Below, in pieces: positions 1 to 12,082 of a stretch of DNA of 64,000 nucleotides. Source of the stretch: Cruorifilaria tuberocauda (Eukaryota > Nematoda > Chromadorea > Rhabditida > Onchocercidae); assembly GCA_013365365.1 (NCBI GenBank), contig JABVXU010000042.1, positions 124,001-188,000 of the forward strand, given 5' to 3'. Positions within the stretch are counted from its first letter, which is position 1, and the number at the start of each line of letters is the position of its first letter. A program made the position numbers and the translations under genes. The notes below the pieces were generated by a model. The model had not been told where the DNA came from, searched no databases, and worked only from the letters and a program-made list of their open reading frames with translations.

Positions 1-1207
1 AAGAAAGTTTACTCGTTCGTTAAAACCTAATATCCATATCGCATATCACGTAATAGAAACTTAGACTGAAAACAGCATTATTCCCTTTTACTGACTTTAT
101 GAACATTCAATTCCGAGAATATACGTTTCTTTCTCCATGTCAAAGTAACACATCGCGTTAATCACCACGTACACTTTGATTTCATTGCGTACGTTTCAAT
201 TTTCATAAAATTATCCATCTTATGGAATGGTTGAATGTGAGAAAGTGCAGAAAATTCTGTAATCCTCATTTACTACTACTGTACGTAATCTGACTGAAAT
301 ACGTACGCAACTAGAATTTAAGCTTGTTATTGGAATGATGAATACCTAATGTTGGGAAGAATATTTGCAGTCATGAAGAATACATGTTATCGAAATTAGC
401 GAGTAATAATAAATGAGTGAATAGATGCTTCTGAAAGAAGTGCAGTCATAAAGACGTGCAGTGTAAGAATGCATAAACCGGACTAAATGTGTGGTGCTGG
501 AAATGGATGAGCACCTGCTGCCAGGATGAATATGTATGTGACATAGGTATGAATGTGTGTTGTTGAATTGCGTGCTGTTGTGTACTGTTCGGAAAGAAAA
601 TTTTTTTTGTCATGTCGGATGATAATAACTGTTCGAAGGGTGTGATTAAATTCAGATTTTTGTAATTTTAAGTGAAACCAAGAGTGAAAAAGAAAGGAGT
701 CGTATTAATTCATGATGAAGCGTGTAAGAGCAGAAATTAGAGTTACGAGTGAAGCGAATTAAGTTGTGCATTTTTTGCTGAATTTTATTATAATCTGTTC
801 CTGATGGATTAATGTAAATTTTTTTCTGAATGATTGACACTATTATTATGTATTGTGTCACACAGAATAACTATTTTGCTGATAATTATAGCGTTACTCG
901 ATCAAAGAACGATGTGGAAAATATCTGGAAATAGGTGATATCCATAAAGCCTACTGTTACAGCCAAATTTTTTTGTTGGTCGTTTTACAAATATTCAGAT
1001 TCATATCCAAGCGAATAACTTATAGGAGGAAATTTTCGGAATGTGATTGCTTTAATGTATCTTTAATTATGTATCTGACATAAATTGCTTTAAAATTATT
1101 GGTTGGATAAAATTTTCCATCTGAAATACTGTGTTTTCAGTTATTGCGTGGAAAGGTTGTGGTGAAGAATTATAGTTTTCCATTGGTTGTTTAGGTGGAT
1201 GAATGGT
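1..1207. other. 5' flank of the histone deacetylase gene
   Basis: No exon chain, RNA gene or repeat could be supported here. The sequence is AT-rich with only short chance frames. It probably holds the promoter and 5' UTR of the deacetylase that starts at 1208, but no core element stands out. Confidence 0.5.
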
Positions 1208-4200
1208 ATGGCTATTCAGTCTCACAGCAAGATTAAGGTTGCTTATTATTATGATGGTTGGTTTTTCGGAATTTATCTATGCTTTATATTATTATTCCTG
1301 TATCTAATTGTCATGCTAAATATTAATTCTGTGATGGCAGATTTTGATATAATCTAAAGCTTTTATTGAGGAGACGAAGTATATACATGTGTATTTTAAA
1401 TTATGTACCTTTGGCAAAATTAAATGAGATATCTGATCAGTTAAAATGATGAGGAAAATCTACAGCAAAAAGTAAAATAATTATAAAAGAAAAGATTATT
1501 TCATACTTCTCATTTGCCTTTCCGCATTGTTATTGAGCAGGTACACATGGACAAGATTCCTTAGCATTCTCTTAACATATCCTATAGGTGTGAGAATCAT
1601 TTACGATCTTGCACATTATGGCGTATATCCATATTATTTTGAAAACATCGCTTGAAAGAGAAAGAAATCTAGCTGTTCTCACACATGTAAAAAATTTTTG
1701 AAATTTGTAGGGGATGTTGGGAATTATTATTATGGTCCAGGCCATCCGATGAAGCCTCACAGAATTCGAATGGCGCATAATCTCATTCTCAATTATGGTC
1801 TTTATCGGCGAATGGAAGTTTATGTTAGTTTTTATGATCATTATATTTCGTTGAATTATATTGTGTAGTGCATACATGCTTTCGTACCCTTTAACCAGAT
1901 TCAGCTGCATTTATAAGATCATCCTTGAAAAAAGTTTATGAAAGCTTAACATAAATAACATAAATGAGAGGATACAACATTGTTCTTTCTTGTGACCAAA
2001 CATAAGAAATTTTTTCAAAATGAAACAAAAAATTTGGCAAAGTCGTCGAAATACAGTGAGACACAGACATGGAATATTTGTTTTGAGCGCAAGAGGAAAA
2101 TTTATAAATGAATTCTTTCAACAGAAAATTTAAACTCGAACTTATATTTTATTCATAAAATATACTTTAAGAGGAAAGGAGTTGAGAAGACTTTTTATTT
2201 TTCCGAAACGATTTTTTGAACTGCAAATACTTAACTGCAATCACTTTAATATAAGTAAACTATAAATAAACTGATTGCAGCGAAATATATCCAGTTTTCT
2301 GCAATTCTGATTCATTTTCGCGAAGAATATGCTGAAATAATATCTCAGGCTTTGTTGTGGATCTTATTACACCTGTTATTGTTTATGTTCCAGAGACCGC
2401 ATGTTGCGACGTTTGAGGAAATGACCAAGTATCACAGCAACGATTACTTGACATTCTTGAAAAATGCACGACCAGGAGATATCATTGATAACAGGGCAGC
2501 TAAGACTCGTGAACGATGTTGCTAACCATTTCGAATTTTATATACAATTATAATTTCATTATAAAAGCATGACTTCGATTCAAGCTTCTTAATATTAGTT
2601 TAAATCATAAAAATAGTCATTTATTCAGGCGTGTAAAAATTACTCTATCGCTTCAGACTATATATTCAAAATCAGATCTATTTTAAGATTTCACTCATTT
2701 TAACTATAACTTTAACATAATTAAAGCTTTCCTGCTATATATAATGGTTTTATCTTAAATTCTTGCAGACAATTTTGGCGAAGATTGTCCCATTTTTCAC
2801 GGTATATATGAATTTTGCCAGACTTCGTGCGGTGGCTCTCTTGGTCAGACTTATTTTTTTCTAAGATTCTCTATACTTTCCAACGGAACAGTTCTGTTTT
2901 ATTATTGTAATGGAACTAAGTTTATTTTAATGGAAGCAGGGATTTCAAGATATTACTAGAGAAAAATAATATTTTTTTTTATAATTTTATACCTCCTTTA
3001 AGCTGCGGCAGCAAAACTCAATAAAAAGCAGGCGGATATAACGATAAATTGGATGGGTGGTTTACATCATGCTAAGAAAAGCGAGGCTTCCGGATTCTGC
3101 TACACTAATGATATTGTCTTGGCGATTCTTGAGCTTCTCAAGCATCATCAAGTTGGCAACTTTCAATTATTTTAGTTTTAATAATCTATAGACTAGAATG
3201 AGCAACATTGTATAATTCGTTAATCGATAAATTTTTCTAAATGATTGAGACATGCTTCAGAGCATTAAACTAATATTAAGCCAGTATTATTTTTTCCATT
3301 TAACGATACCCATCGTATTGTGACTTATCCGAAAAATATCAGTCATGATACTGATTCTAAGAAGCATGCTGTGTGAAACACTGCATTATACTTCATTTTA
3401 GTTCGTTGAGTTTTAACGATTTTGTACAATTGAAGGAAATTTAAACATTATGATTTCAGCGTGTTTTATACGTAGACATTGATGTTCATCACGGTGATGG
3501 TGTCGAAGAAGCGTTTTATACAACGGACCGTGTAATGACTGTTTCATTTCACAAATTTGGTGAATATTTTCCGGGTACTGGAGATGTTCAGGTAACGTTC
3601 AGTTTTTTATGGCTTTGATTGCTTTTCTTGATCAATGATTTCATTGGGTCATATTAGAGTTTAGGATAGTGAGAGAATTATAAATGATCTATGCTGTTTG
3701 ATATTGCCTAATCAGGAAATATTAAGGATATCGGCCTAGGTCAAGGAAAATACTACGCTGTAAATTGTCCTCTGCATGATGGTATCGATGATGACACGTA
3801 TCAATATATATTCAGATCAGTTATGGAGCAGGTTTCTTTTTATATGATGATTTGCTTGGTCATTACTTGTATAGACTAGATTTTATAAACTTTATGTTTT
3901 TGACAAATTTTTGCAATACTCTGATATAATAACTTACATAATCTAAGCGATGCTATAAAAAGATTAATCACTATATTTTTGCTTCCAGATTTAAACCCCC
4001 TGTTTGATCAACACATCTATGATTCTAGGTTATGCTGTCATATCAGCCATCAGCTATTGTCTTGCAGTGTGGCGCGGACTCGTTAGTTGGTGACAGACTT
4101 GGATGTTTCAATCTAACTTTAAAAGGTAATTATTCTCTGTTATACATAAACTGATCTCATAAGCATCAATTTTCTGTTATCGATTAGTTGTCCCCACAAT

Positions 4201-5580
4201 ATGTCCCCTGCACAGCAAGATACATGCTTCATGAAAGTGCTTCAAGTTTAGTTTGCTTATTGTTTTTTGAACTAAGTAGACTATATAATCATCTTTTTAT
4301 GATTTCAATCCATCCATAATCTCAGGACATGGTAAATGTGTTGAATTCATGAAGAAATTCAATCTTCCGCTTTTGTTACTTGGTGGCGGTGGTTACACCA
4401 TCCGTAATGTTGCGCGCTGTTGGGCCTACGAGACATCCATTGCTTTGGATGTAGAAATATCAAACGGTAAGTTGGTTATTCCATTATAGCTGCAGTTATT
4501 TAGGAATTTCTTTTTCGATTTTAGGTTCAAAACCATATAAAGAAAAGGTATTCTGCCCTCCTCGAATTGTTTCACTCTGCATACAATTCTCTGTTTTAGA
4601 ATTGCCTTACAACGATTATTTTGAATACTACTCAACTGATTTCAAGCTTCATATCATTCCATCAAATATGACGAATTTAAACACACTTGATTATCTTCAA
4701 AAAGTGCAGTAAGTTTGGATTAAAATTATTACCATTGTATTAATATTCGATAAGAGAATAGTGGTATAGAAATTTATGAAAAGCCTACGAGAGAACTTGA
4801 GGAAGCTCGCTTTTAAAGTGGATTGTATAAATTATTTATGTCAGCAAGTCTGTTGGATAATATATTAAAAAGATGGATGTTTTTATTTTCTTTGCAGATT
4901 ATTTCGAATTCGTATTTATCATTGTTGATTTTAGCAGTGAAATTCATATAAGCCAGTTATGCATTTATTGTAGGTCGACGATTTTTGAACATCTGCGTTA
5001 CTTACCACACGCTCCCGGTGTGCAAATGCAGCGTAAGTTGTATTTTAGTTGTTTTTCGTGATATTGTTTTCACAGCGGTTTTCACAACATAACCGTGTTC
5101 TGATATTTTTTTATCTTTATTTCAGCGATAAAAGATGGGGTCATCGGAACGTCTGCTGATGAAACAGCATCAAAAAGTCCATACAAGTGCTTCTCAAGTA
5201 AGTTGTAATAAGACTTCCTTAGAATATGGATATTACTTTATGGTTTAAAAGGTTTGAAAAAAACCTTTCCAAATCAAGTAATTGCAGTAAGTAGTTTATT
5301 TTCTCACAATTTCGTTTCGGACTTTTTTTATTGCATTGCAGTTGTAGAAAGCTACGTGGAAGGCGATAATGAATTTTACGAAGGTATGAAACCAAATCGA
5401 AATGAACGATCTCATAATCTTGAACCTGAGAATTTATCTCCAGAAGCCAAGCGATTTCGGATCTCACCACCAAAGTCTCCAAAAAGTTCAAAATCTTCCA
5501 GATCCTTTTTAGGTTCAAAGTGTTCGAAGTCTCCTAAGTCCTCAGGTCTAAGGCATTTCAAATCCACATCAGGTCCGTGA
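1208..5580 (+). CDS. class I (RPD3-type) histone deacetylase
   Basis: Zinc-dependent nuclear lysine deacetylase of the HDAC1/2/HDA-1/HDA-3 group, a co-repressor enzyme. Thirteen exons close in phase to 487 aa: 1208-1256, 1711-1823, 2394-2517, 2769-2843, 3003-3151, 3460-3591, 3727-3831, 4029-4125, 4326-4466, 4600-4708, 4974-5032, 5126-5197, 5342-5580. Visible catalytic parts are [15 protein letters not shown] (His142/143), DIDVHHGDG (zinc ligands Asp178, His180), [14 protein letters not shown] (Asp266) and GGGGYTIRN (Tyr305). The ATG at 1208 precedes the family's VAYYYDG strand. The catalytic core is complete. The last exon is unusual: instead of an acidic tail it carries repeated Ser-Pro/Lys-Ser-Pro motifs and basic residues. 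Assignment to class I is firm; choice between the HDA-1 and HDA-3 orthologue is open. Confidence 0.95.
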
Positions 5581-7204
5581 TCTCTCGTATCTTTTTCTAT
5601 GACTTTTTAAATAATAATTCTAAAAATAATTTCAAGTTGGCTTTGAAACTTTCATATAGCAAGCATGGTTCACGTCCGTGATCAAAGGTGTGAAAGAAAA
5701 GTTTATCATTAATGAAAGAGGAAGTGCTCACAGCAAGCTTTTTTCCTTGGTGTGAAGAATTGTTAGTGAATCGCACGATCCCTCACCGAAATATGAAGCG
5801 AAATTCTGTTTTGCAAATAATGCATTAAAAAAAATTTAATCTCAAGAGATTTTTATGCTTCTTATTTGGTCTATCGACCAAAAAATTTAAAATCTTTAAG
5901 ATGATAATTTCAGTGCACTTTTTATTAACTACTGTGCCTTTGTAGAGTCCTGACAATATTGGTGATTAAAATTATTTTTGTTAATATTCTTACTAATTCC
6001 CATTTTCTAGAAATTAGTACAGCTATTCGACATTCGAAGTTACTGCATTTTAACACTTGTTATATCCATTCACATTCCTCTTTGCCTTTTTTGTGATATA
6101 AACATAATGTTAATCAGCAGTTGTTTCTTGGGTATTTGTTTTTCATTGTTTGAGCTTATATCCTAGATATGTATATGCTTTAATAAGTTTTCCAACTTTT
6201 ATTTTCTGACAATTTCTAGTTGTTGAAATTGAAACTTTTCAGGAATAATTATTTGATAAACTCTCCTCTTTAAGCTGACTTATTCAATATTATTCTTTTA
6301 CGTTTTCAATAATATAATATAAATGATTTTTAAAACCATTAAACAGTAACGCACTCCATCTTTGTGAAATCTGAGTTAGAAAATCCCTTTAATCTTAAGC
6401 GCTGTTTGGAAGTTATATCCTGGTATTCATTAGAGGTGGTTATTTCCATCCGGTTTCATCTACTTTTGTTTTGTAGAAAGGAGAAGGGATGAATCCCACT
6501 GCTGCTGATTCTCGGCTCAGTTAAAACGCTTTTCTTCAGTTGTTTTCATTAGTTGAAGAAATTCCAACTTATAAACATCATCACCGAGAGGTCAGCAGTC
6601 AGCAAAGTCTAAGAGAGGAATTGAACTCTCAACAGTTTCTCGTCAACGGAGCCCATTAGCCACTAAACTTGCAATAAGAATCTCTGGGGTAGCACGGAGC
6701 AGCTTGGACAAGGTATAGTTGAGCAAAGCGATACATCAGAGAATCCAGTTACTATGCAAGTTCCTAATCGAACAATGTTTGTATGCGGATAACTGAATCG
6801 TGCTTCAATCCGGAATGACCGGGCAGTTCTGGCATGTTCTGAAGAGTTAAAGGAACAAGAGATTGGAGGTTAAGAACAGAGGAAACAGAGGACTAAAGAT
6901 CAAAACAAATGATTAAGAACTAGTATACTTCGAAACAATTTCACTATACTCAAAGGATCTCTCGAAAATGCATGTTTTAAGAACTACAGATGTGGCTAAG
7001 GTTTCAAGTTTTTCAGCCAAACAGATGTATTCGATTATTTCATGTTATTTGCTTTAATTAATATTATTTGTCATTAAGGAAGTAATCGAAATAATCCGCA
7101 TTGAAGTCGGAAGCGGAATCGGTGATTGTGAATAGATAATTATAAATAGATAATCAGCAGGCTCATTTGCACCTTTTTTTTAAAAAAAAATAGCCGTTGA
7201 AAAA
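5581..7204. other. intergenic, with a moderately GC-rich block
   Basis: No protein gene supported. About 6480-6960 is less AT-rich than its surroundings and contains a tRNA-like segment at 6606-6669, described separately. A T8/A9 run at about 7173-7190 lies beside the mitochondrial insert that follows. Confidence 0.45.
6606..6669 (-). pseudogene. possible degenerate tRNA-like sequence
   Basis: Read on the minus strand, a 7-bp acceptor-like stem (AGTTTAG against TTAGACT, with G-T wobbles) encloses a perfect 5-bp T-arm-like stem GAGAG/CTCTC around TTCAATTC. The T loop is 8 nt, and I cannot fold a normal D arm or anticodon arm in the remaining 30 nt or so. It could be a decayed tRNA, a tRNA-derived repeat, or chance. 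Confidence 0.25.
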
Positions 7205-7566
7205 TTTTCTCGCCCTATTTATACTGAAACTGAGTTAACAAAAGAGAACAAAAACCTAAGAAAGAATAACCACGATAATCCTGCTGACTCAAATTAAAAA
7301 GATTTAAATAACCAATCTGCATAAACAACAAACTCTTAAAAAAAGAATGACCAATCATATGAACATGAGACAAATAATACGAACCTCAACCCATAGTTAA
7401 AAAACAAAATCCAATTTGAGACATGGTACTCAAAGCCACAACCTTTCTAATATCAGTCTCCAACAAAACACCAAAACCGAAAAAACCATAGTAAAAAACC
7501 AAAATAAAAAACAAAAAGCAAAACACCAGAGTTCATAAAAACATAAACATAACAATCCATCAATAT
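7205..7566 (-). pseudogene. nad5: nuclear mitochondrial insert (NUMT): nad5 fragment
   Basis: On the minus strand the sequence is strongly T-rich, like the coding strand of filarial mtDNA, and stays open for about 110 codons only under the invertebrate mitochondrial code, where TGA is Trp. It encodes the core of NADH dehydrogenase subunit 5, for example VLLETDIRKVVALSTMSQIG, then SHVHMIGHSFFKSLLFM, the Lys/His-bearing proton-channel helices of ND5. Both ends break off inside the protein, so this is a fragment and not a gene. It lies between the deacetylase and the bHLH gene with no other mitochondrial gene attached. Boundaries are approximate to about 15 bp. Chimeric assembly with real mtDNA is the main alternative, but nuclear-type sequence continues on both sides. 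Confidence 0.85.
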
Positions 7567-9842
7567 TAAGCAAGCAGTTACCAGAGTACTTTCATGCCCC
7601 AACATATCCTTTGGTAAATCGAAGTGAATTAATGAGAAAAAGATTCACCTTATAATTTAAGACTATAAGTTACAAGTTATCTAATCGATCATTTGATAGA
7701 TAAAAATTATCAAAGGAGGCATAAATTGAGCGCCTTATCAGAACCAGTTAATGATGGCAAAGGCAAATATGAGAGTTTTCTTGTTGCTTGTTATGAGAAG
7801 ATAATCCATCATCCTTCTGTCGCATTAATTGTCGTTAAATAGATGTCAAGGCGATGATACGCATAACAAACTAATTGTATTTCTAATGGAACATCATATT
7901 CCTTGGTTGAATTCATTCAACTTTTTGCATTTATTAGTTGATTTGTAACACTTCCACTGTCTGTCTTGTTGACATCAAGGATTTGAATGAATTTATAATT
8001 ATAGCGGAAGCATGCTCATGCGTTATTATTACTGCAACTATAGCTGCTTAGAACAAAGTTATTGCTGTAGTCCTCCTCTGACCCTTTGTTCATTACATTA
8101 TAAAATTAAGTGCTTCGTTATGATCAAACATTTGCACGAGTTTGAACCAAATTCACAAATGACACTTTTGCAGATGTAATCGCTAATGCAATTCATGATT
8201 TTAACTTCATCCGATCATTTTTATATCAATGTCTCGTACGATTATAGAAGAATTAAGTTTAATTAAATTTATAATTGATTCCGCTTATACACTGAAATTT
8301 CAAGTTTGCATAGAATATTTTTCCCAAGTATAATTTGGGATAAAAATATATTTCAATTGTCTTTTAAAATTACTATAAATTATTTAACATAATTGGTATA
8401 GATTAGCAATCATGATATATTAAAGTTATTCGTATCCCAAAGAAGAAAGTTCAATTATTGCTTGATCATCTTCGATCTTTCCAAGCAGATTTCAAAGATT
8501 TGTGAAAGAGTTCATTGCGCGTGAATGTGGTGGAGAGGGAAGAGAGATGACATTCCCAAGAAGGATTATTCAAGGGTCATTAACAACATGATCATTCTTT
8601 TTTAATGTAAACAGAGAATTACTTTTTATGATTGCAAAATCCGAAGATGAATGAATTTGTTGTAGTTGAATCATTGTAGCAAAAATTTGGGAAAAAAATT
8701 AATTTTTATAGTTTATCAGTACGGAAGAGGTAGAATAAAATGGAAAATTTTAAATTATATCGTTAATTTTTTAAGATTTCTATTTAATGGAAACAATGAA
8801 TTTCTTCCAAATCAACTCATTAGTCGAATAATTACTCTTAATAATGATAATAGTGCTGATGATAAAAAATTCCTACTATTAGCATTAAATCATACCAAAA
8901 AGTTGCATCTAACTTTTATACGAATTTCACAGTATGTTATAATTCAAAGAAGTAAACAAGTTTTATTTGATATATACTTTCCAAGAAATCAAGTTTGAAA
9001 AAAATGTAAAATTCAGATTGGTGAAAAGATTATGAGAAAAGACATTATCTGTAAGAAATGCATATCACATATCATTTAAATTATTTTAAAGGCACACGTA
9101 AGCTTATACGTCAAATTACAACAATACAGATACAACATAAATTTACTATTGTTCACAAATTCTTAACAACACGTATTCTCTTAGGAGAAATTGCTATGTT
9201 ACTTATTAAATAAGCGTAACAATCCAACTTTACGCTTATTAAACAAACGTAAATTTATTGCGGAAAAAAAATTCATTAATATCCTAGAGCTCACTTTATC
9301 GAAATTATTTTATTATTCATTGTAGATATACGATTCAGTGCAAACAAATCTCTTCAATAGAAGTAATAAAGTTTCATTACGTCATTCCACGTCTATGTAT
9401 GTTTATGATTGCTAAATGCGCAATTTAATACATTCAGCAGCAATACTGCTCCTCAAGTTCACGAACTATGGCACATTGTTTCGTGCCAAGGATTATTGTT
9501 CTCATCTATTCTTCAAATGATAAACTGTTTATGATTTCCCGTGGCGTAAGGATTGCTACTCTCAGGGAAATTGAACCAGATAAAGAGAATGGGATTAGGA
9601 GGGAAAATCAATGGTAAACTTTATCAGAAAACTCTTTTCTACAACAATAATTACTTTTCTTAAAAGTACTTTCAAAGAAAAATCAATGAACAGTTCAGAC
9701 GAAAGTACATTGCAATCCGAAAGTACATCTGAAAAATCTACAAAAGAATATTACAAAAATAATTCAAATATGAAAAATACAAATATAAACAGAAATATTT
9801 GTTATTTACAGAGAATTTTGACTAAAAAATATTTGCGAAATT
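7567..9842. other. intergenic, gene-poor
   Basis: No gene that I can support. Two Lys/Asn-rich open frames (8666-8998 without an ATG; 9611-9850) have no recognisable domain. An inverted repeat (AATAAGCGTAA, 9209-9219, against 9230-9240) could form an 11-bp hairpin. Confidence 0.4.
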
Positions 9843-12082
9843 TTAATTAGAAAGAGGAAAATAATGTAAATTATTAATGATATATTGTCCAGAAAAAGAT
9901 GAAATTTGAGATGAATTATTGTGAATTGCTAGTGGAGAGGTTCCATTACTGTGAATTAATACAGGAGAAATTGTATTATTATTTTTATGAGCTATTGTTG
10001 GAGATGTTGGATGAGATCGTACGACTGATGAGAAATGATTTTCCGATGATGTTTCCGGTAATATATAACGTTCCGGTACGGTTTGTCGACAAATATCTTC
10101 AGTTCGAATACCTCGCCGTAATTCCTTCTCTGCCAGATCTTAAATTTGTTCTTTCATAATAAAAAAATTTGAACAATTATTACTTGTCTGTACTACTAAT
10201 GATTAGTGGTTGGTGAAGTGAACTGATAGTTTGGATTTATTTTATTTTTTGTATGGATAGAAAGATTAATATAACTTATTTCCTTTTGAGCACTTTGTCC
10301 TTTTTTCTTAATGTAAAGTAATGATTTCAAGAAATTTAAAACTGTTCTATTTCCGTTGTCTAACTTTAGGCGAAAGTGCAGTTAAAAATTTGGGAATTGG
10401 TAGATTATTGTTTTTAAGGCTTCTTAAAAAAGTTGTCGGTTTCCTCCCATAAGGTTAAAAATGTATCCGATAGAAATTTAGCGGAAAGAGGGAAAAATTT
10501 TAAGTAATTAATTAATTAAAGCGATTGCGCATCCAATTAGGAGTGACAGTTGTTATCGATGCAAGATATGATTTTTTAATGCATGGTAGTTGTCATATCA
10601 TGTGACAGGTAAGGACAATATTGTCAGCCACGAAGTCTTAATTTCTTTTGGCAGAATAAATAAAGGATGATTTTATACTGACGTGTATTTTTCCTAGAAC
10701 AAGCATATCTTTTCATTCCTATCTGAGGTAAATATTTCACTGTTCAATTTAAAGATCATTGCAAACGATTACTATTAGCCGTGTAAGTCAAAATGATTTT
10801 CATAACTCTGAAAAGTAATTTGAAGCTGCTCCATCATACGACAAAATTTCATCTTGATTTAATTTTTTTGGCAAAAAATTGAAAAATAATGATAAATGAG
10901 ATATTTGGGAAAAATTCAAAAAATACTGTGGTGATGAGAAGAAATTAAATGAAACTCCAAACAAACCCATCCGATTATATCTATCAATCACTTTTCATTC
11001 TATGTGACAAGCAAATGTGTCAAGTGAAATGGATAGATAAGATTAGCAAGAAAGAGAAAGAGAAAGAGAGAGAGAGAGAGAGTTCTGAAATGAAGTAATA
11101 ATAATGATAATAACCTTTATAATTATTTCTGGCTTGTATTTCAGCCATTGCAATTGATGCAAAATCTTCCACCTCGAGTGGTCGTAACTCCTGTGATGAT
11201 GAAGAGCGAACCTAAAGAGAATACTTGAAAATAAAAGAGAAAAATAATTCAACCCATAAAATGATTGACAAGTATAATGATCCCATGGGGAGATGACACA
11301 ATGAAATTATTTAGCTTTCATTCTTTGGCTAATCCTTATCTGTCTTTTCAAAGAAATCGTAGATATTTCCTAATTGATTAATTGTTTGCTAATTGCTAAA
11401 CAAACGAGTAAGGAAAATTCCCAACTTCTACAATTTTGATTTTCAAATAATTAAGATTGGAGTATTTAAAAGATAATCTTTTTAGAAATATATTATCAAA
11501 ATACGGTAAAAATCACATCAAAAATACAGTCAGGACAATCATTGTGTATCAAAAATGCGATTAAGAAGTTATAAACTGAAAATATAATTATCGAATATTT
11601 GTAAATTAATATCATTTAAAGTTATATTATCAGTGAAAAAATGTAACATACCCGAACAGATCCATCTATTACTGCTTCTAAATGTTTGATATAGAGAGTA
11701 GCAAGTCGTAAAGTTTTAATTTTGGCTAATTTTTGATCATGCGGAATATGTGGTACACAGCGTTGCAAACGGGCGTACGCAAGATTCATTTCCTCATTTC
11801 GTCTCCTTTCCTAGAAATCATATAATATCAACTTCTTTTCTAAATTGTGAATATATCTCTTTCCTTTAAATTCTTTTCACCTTCTTCAACTCATAAAATA
11901 GCATATTGCTTTTCCATTTTTGTATAGCGATAAGTATAATAATATCACAATGATAATATTTTAGATGTAAAAATGATATTAATTGTCAATTTAATTCAAC
12001 TACAAACCTTTCGATTCGATTGATTCCTTTTCTTCATGCATACATTTTGTGATGGTACTTTACCTTCTATTCCATTTTTCAT
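9843..12082 (-). CDS. HAND-like bHLH transcription factor
   Basis: Twist/HAND-class basic helix-loop-helix regulator, expected to bind E-boxes as a dimer with an E protein in mesodermal development. Four exons in phase give 208 aa: 12008-12082, 11652-11810, 11115-11211, 9843-10138. The ATG at 12082 is the first after an in-frame TGA. Exon 1 ends inside the basic region and exon 2 holds KERRRNEEMN, helix 1, the loop and KLAKIKTLRLATLYI, which is close to the HAND helix 2 (LSKIKTLRLATSYI). The rest (exons 3-4) is a Ser/Thr/Asn/Pro-rich tail without a recognised domain. The last exon was found only by phase, since it lacks a Met; its acceptor is TTTAAG, not TTTCAG. The likely C. elegans counterpart is hnd-1, but the basic region alone does not prove orthology. 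Confidence 0.82.
11050..11082. repeat. GA-rich microsatellite
   Basis: Purine tract AAAGAGAAAGAGAAAG followed by (GA)n, lying in the third intron of the bHLH gene. The Leu/Ser frame on the other strand is just this repeat translated. Confidence 0.85.

Noticed and set aside
8666..8998. 110-codon frame
   Set aside because: No ATG start, Lys/Asn/Ile-rich, no domain; I could not join it to splice sites or neighbours.
9611..9850. 79-codon frame with hydrophobic start and Ser/Asn-rich end
   Set aside because: Overlaps the 3' end of the bHLH last exon on the opposite strand and has no signal-peptide cleavage context or family match.
10800..10991. Minus-strand frame as last exon of the bHLH gene
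   Set aside because: Needs a weak acceptor and is Phe-rich; the exon at 9843-10138 fits the phase exactly with a far more protein-like sequence.
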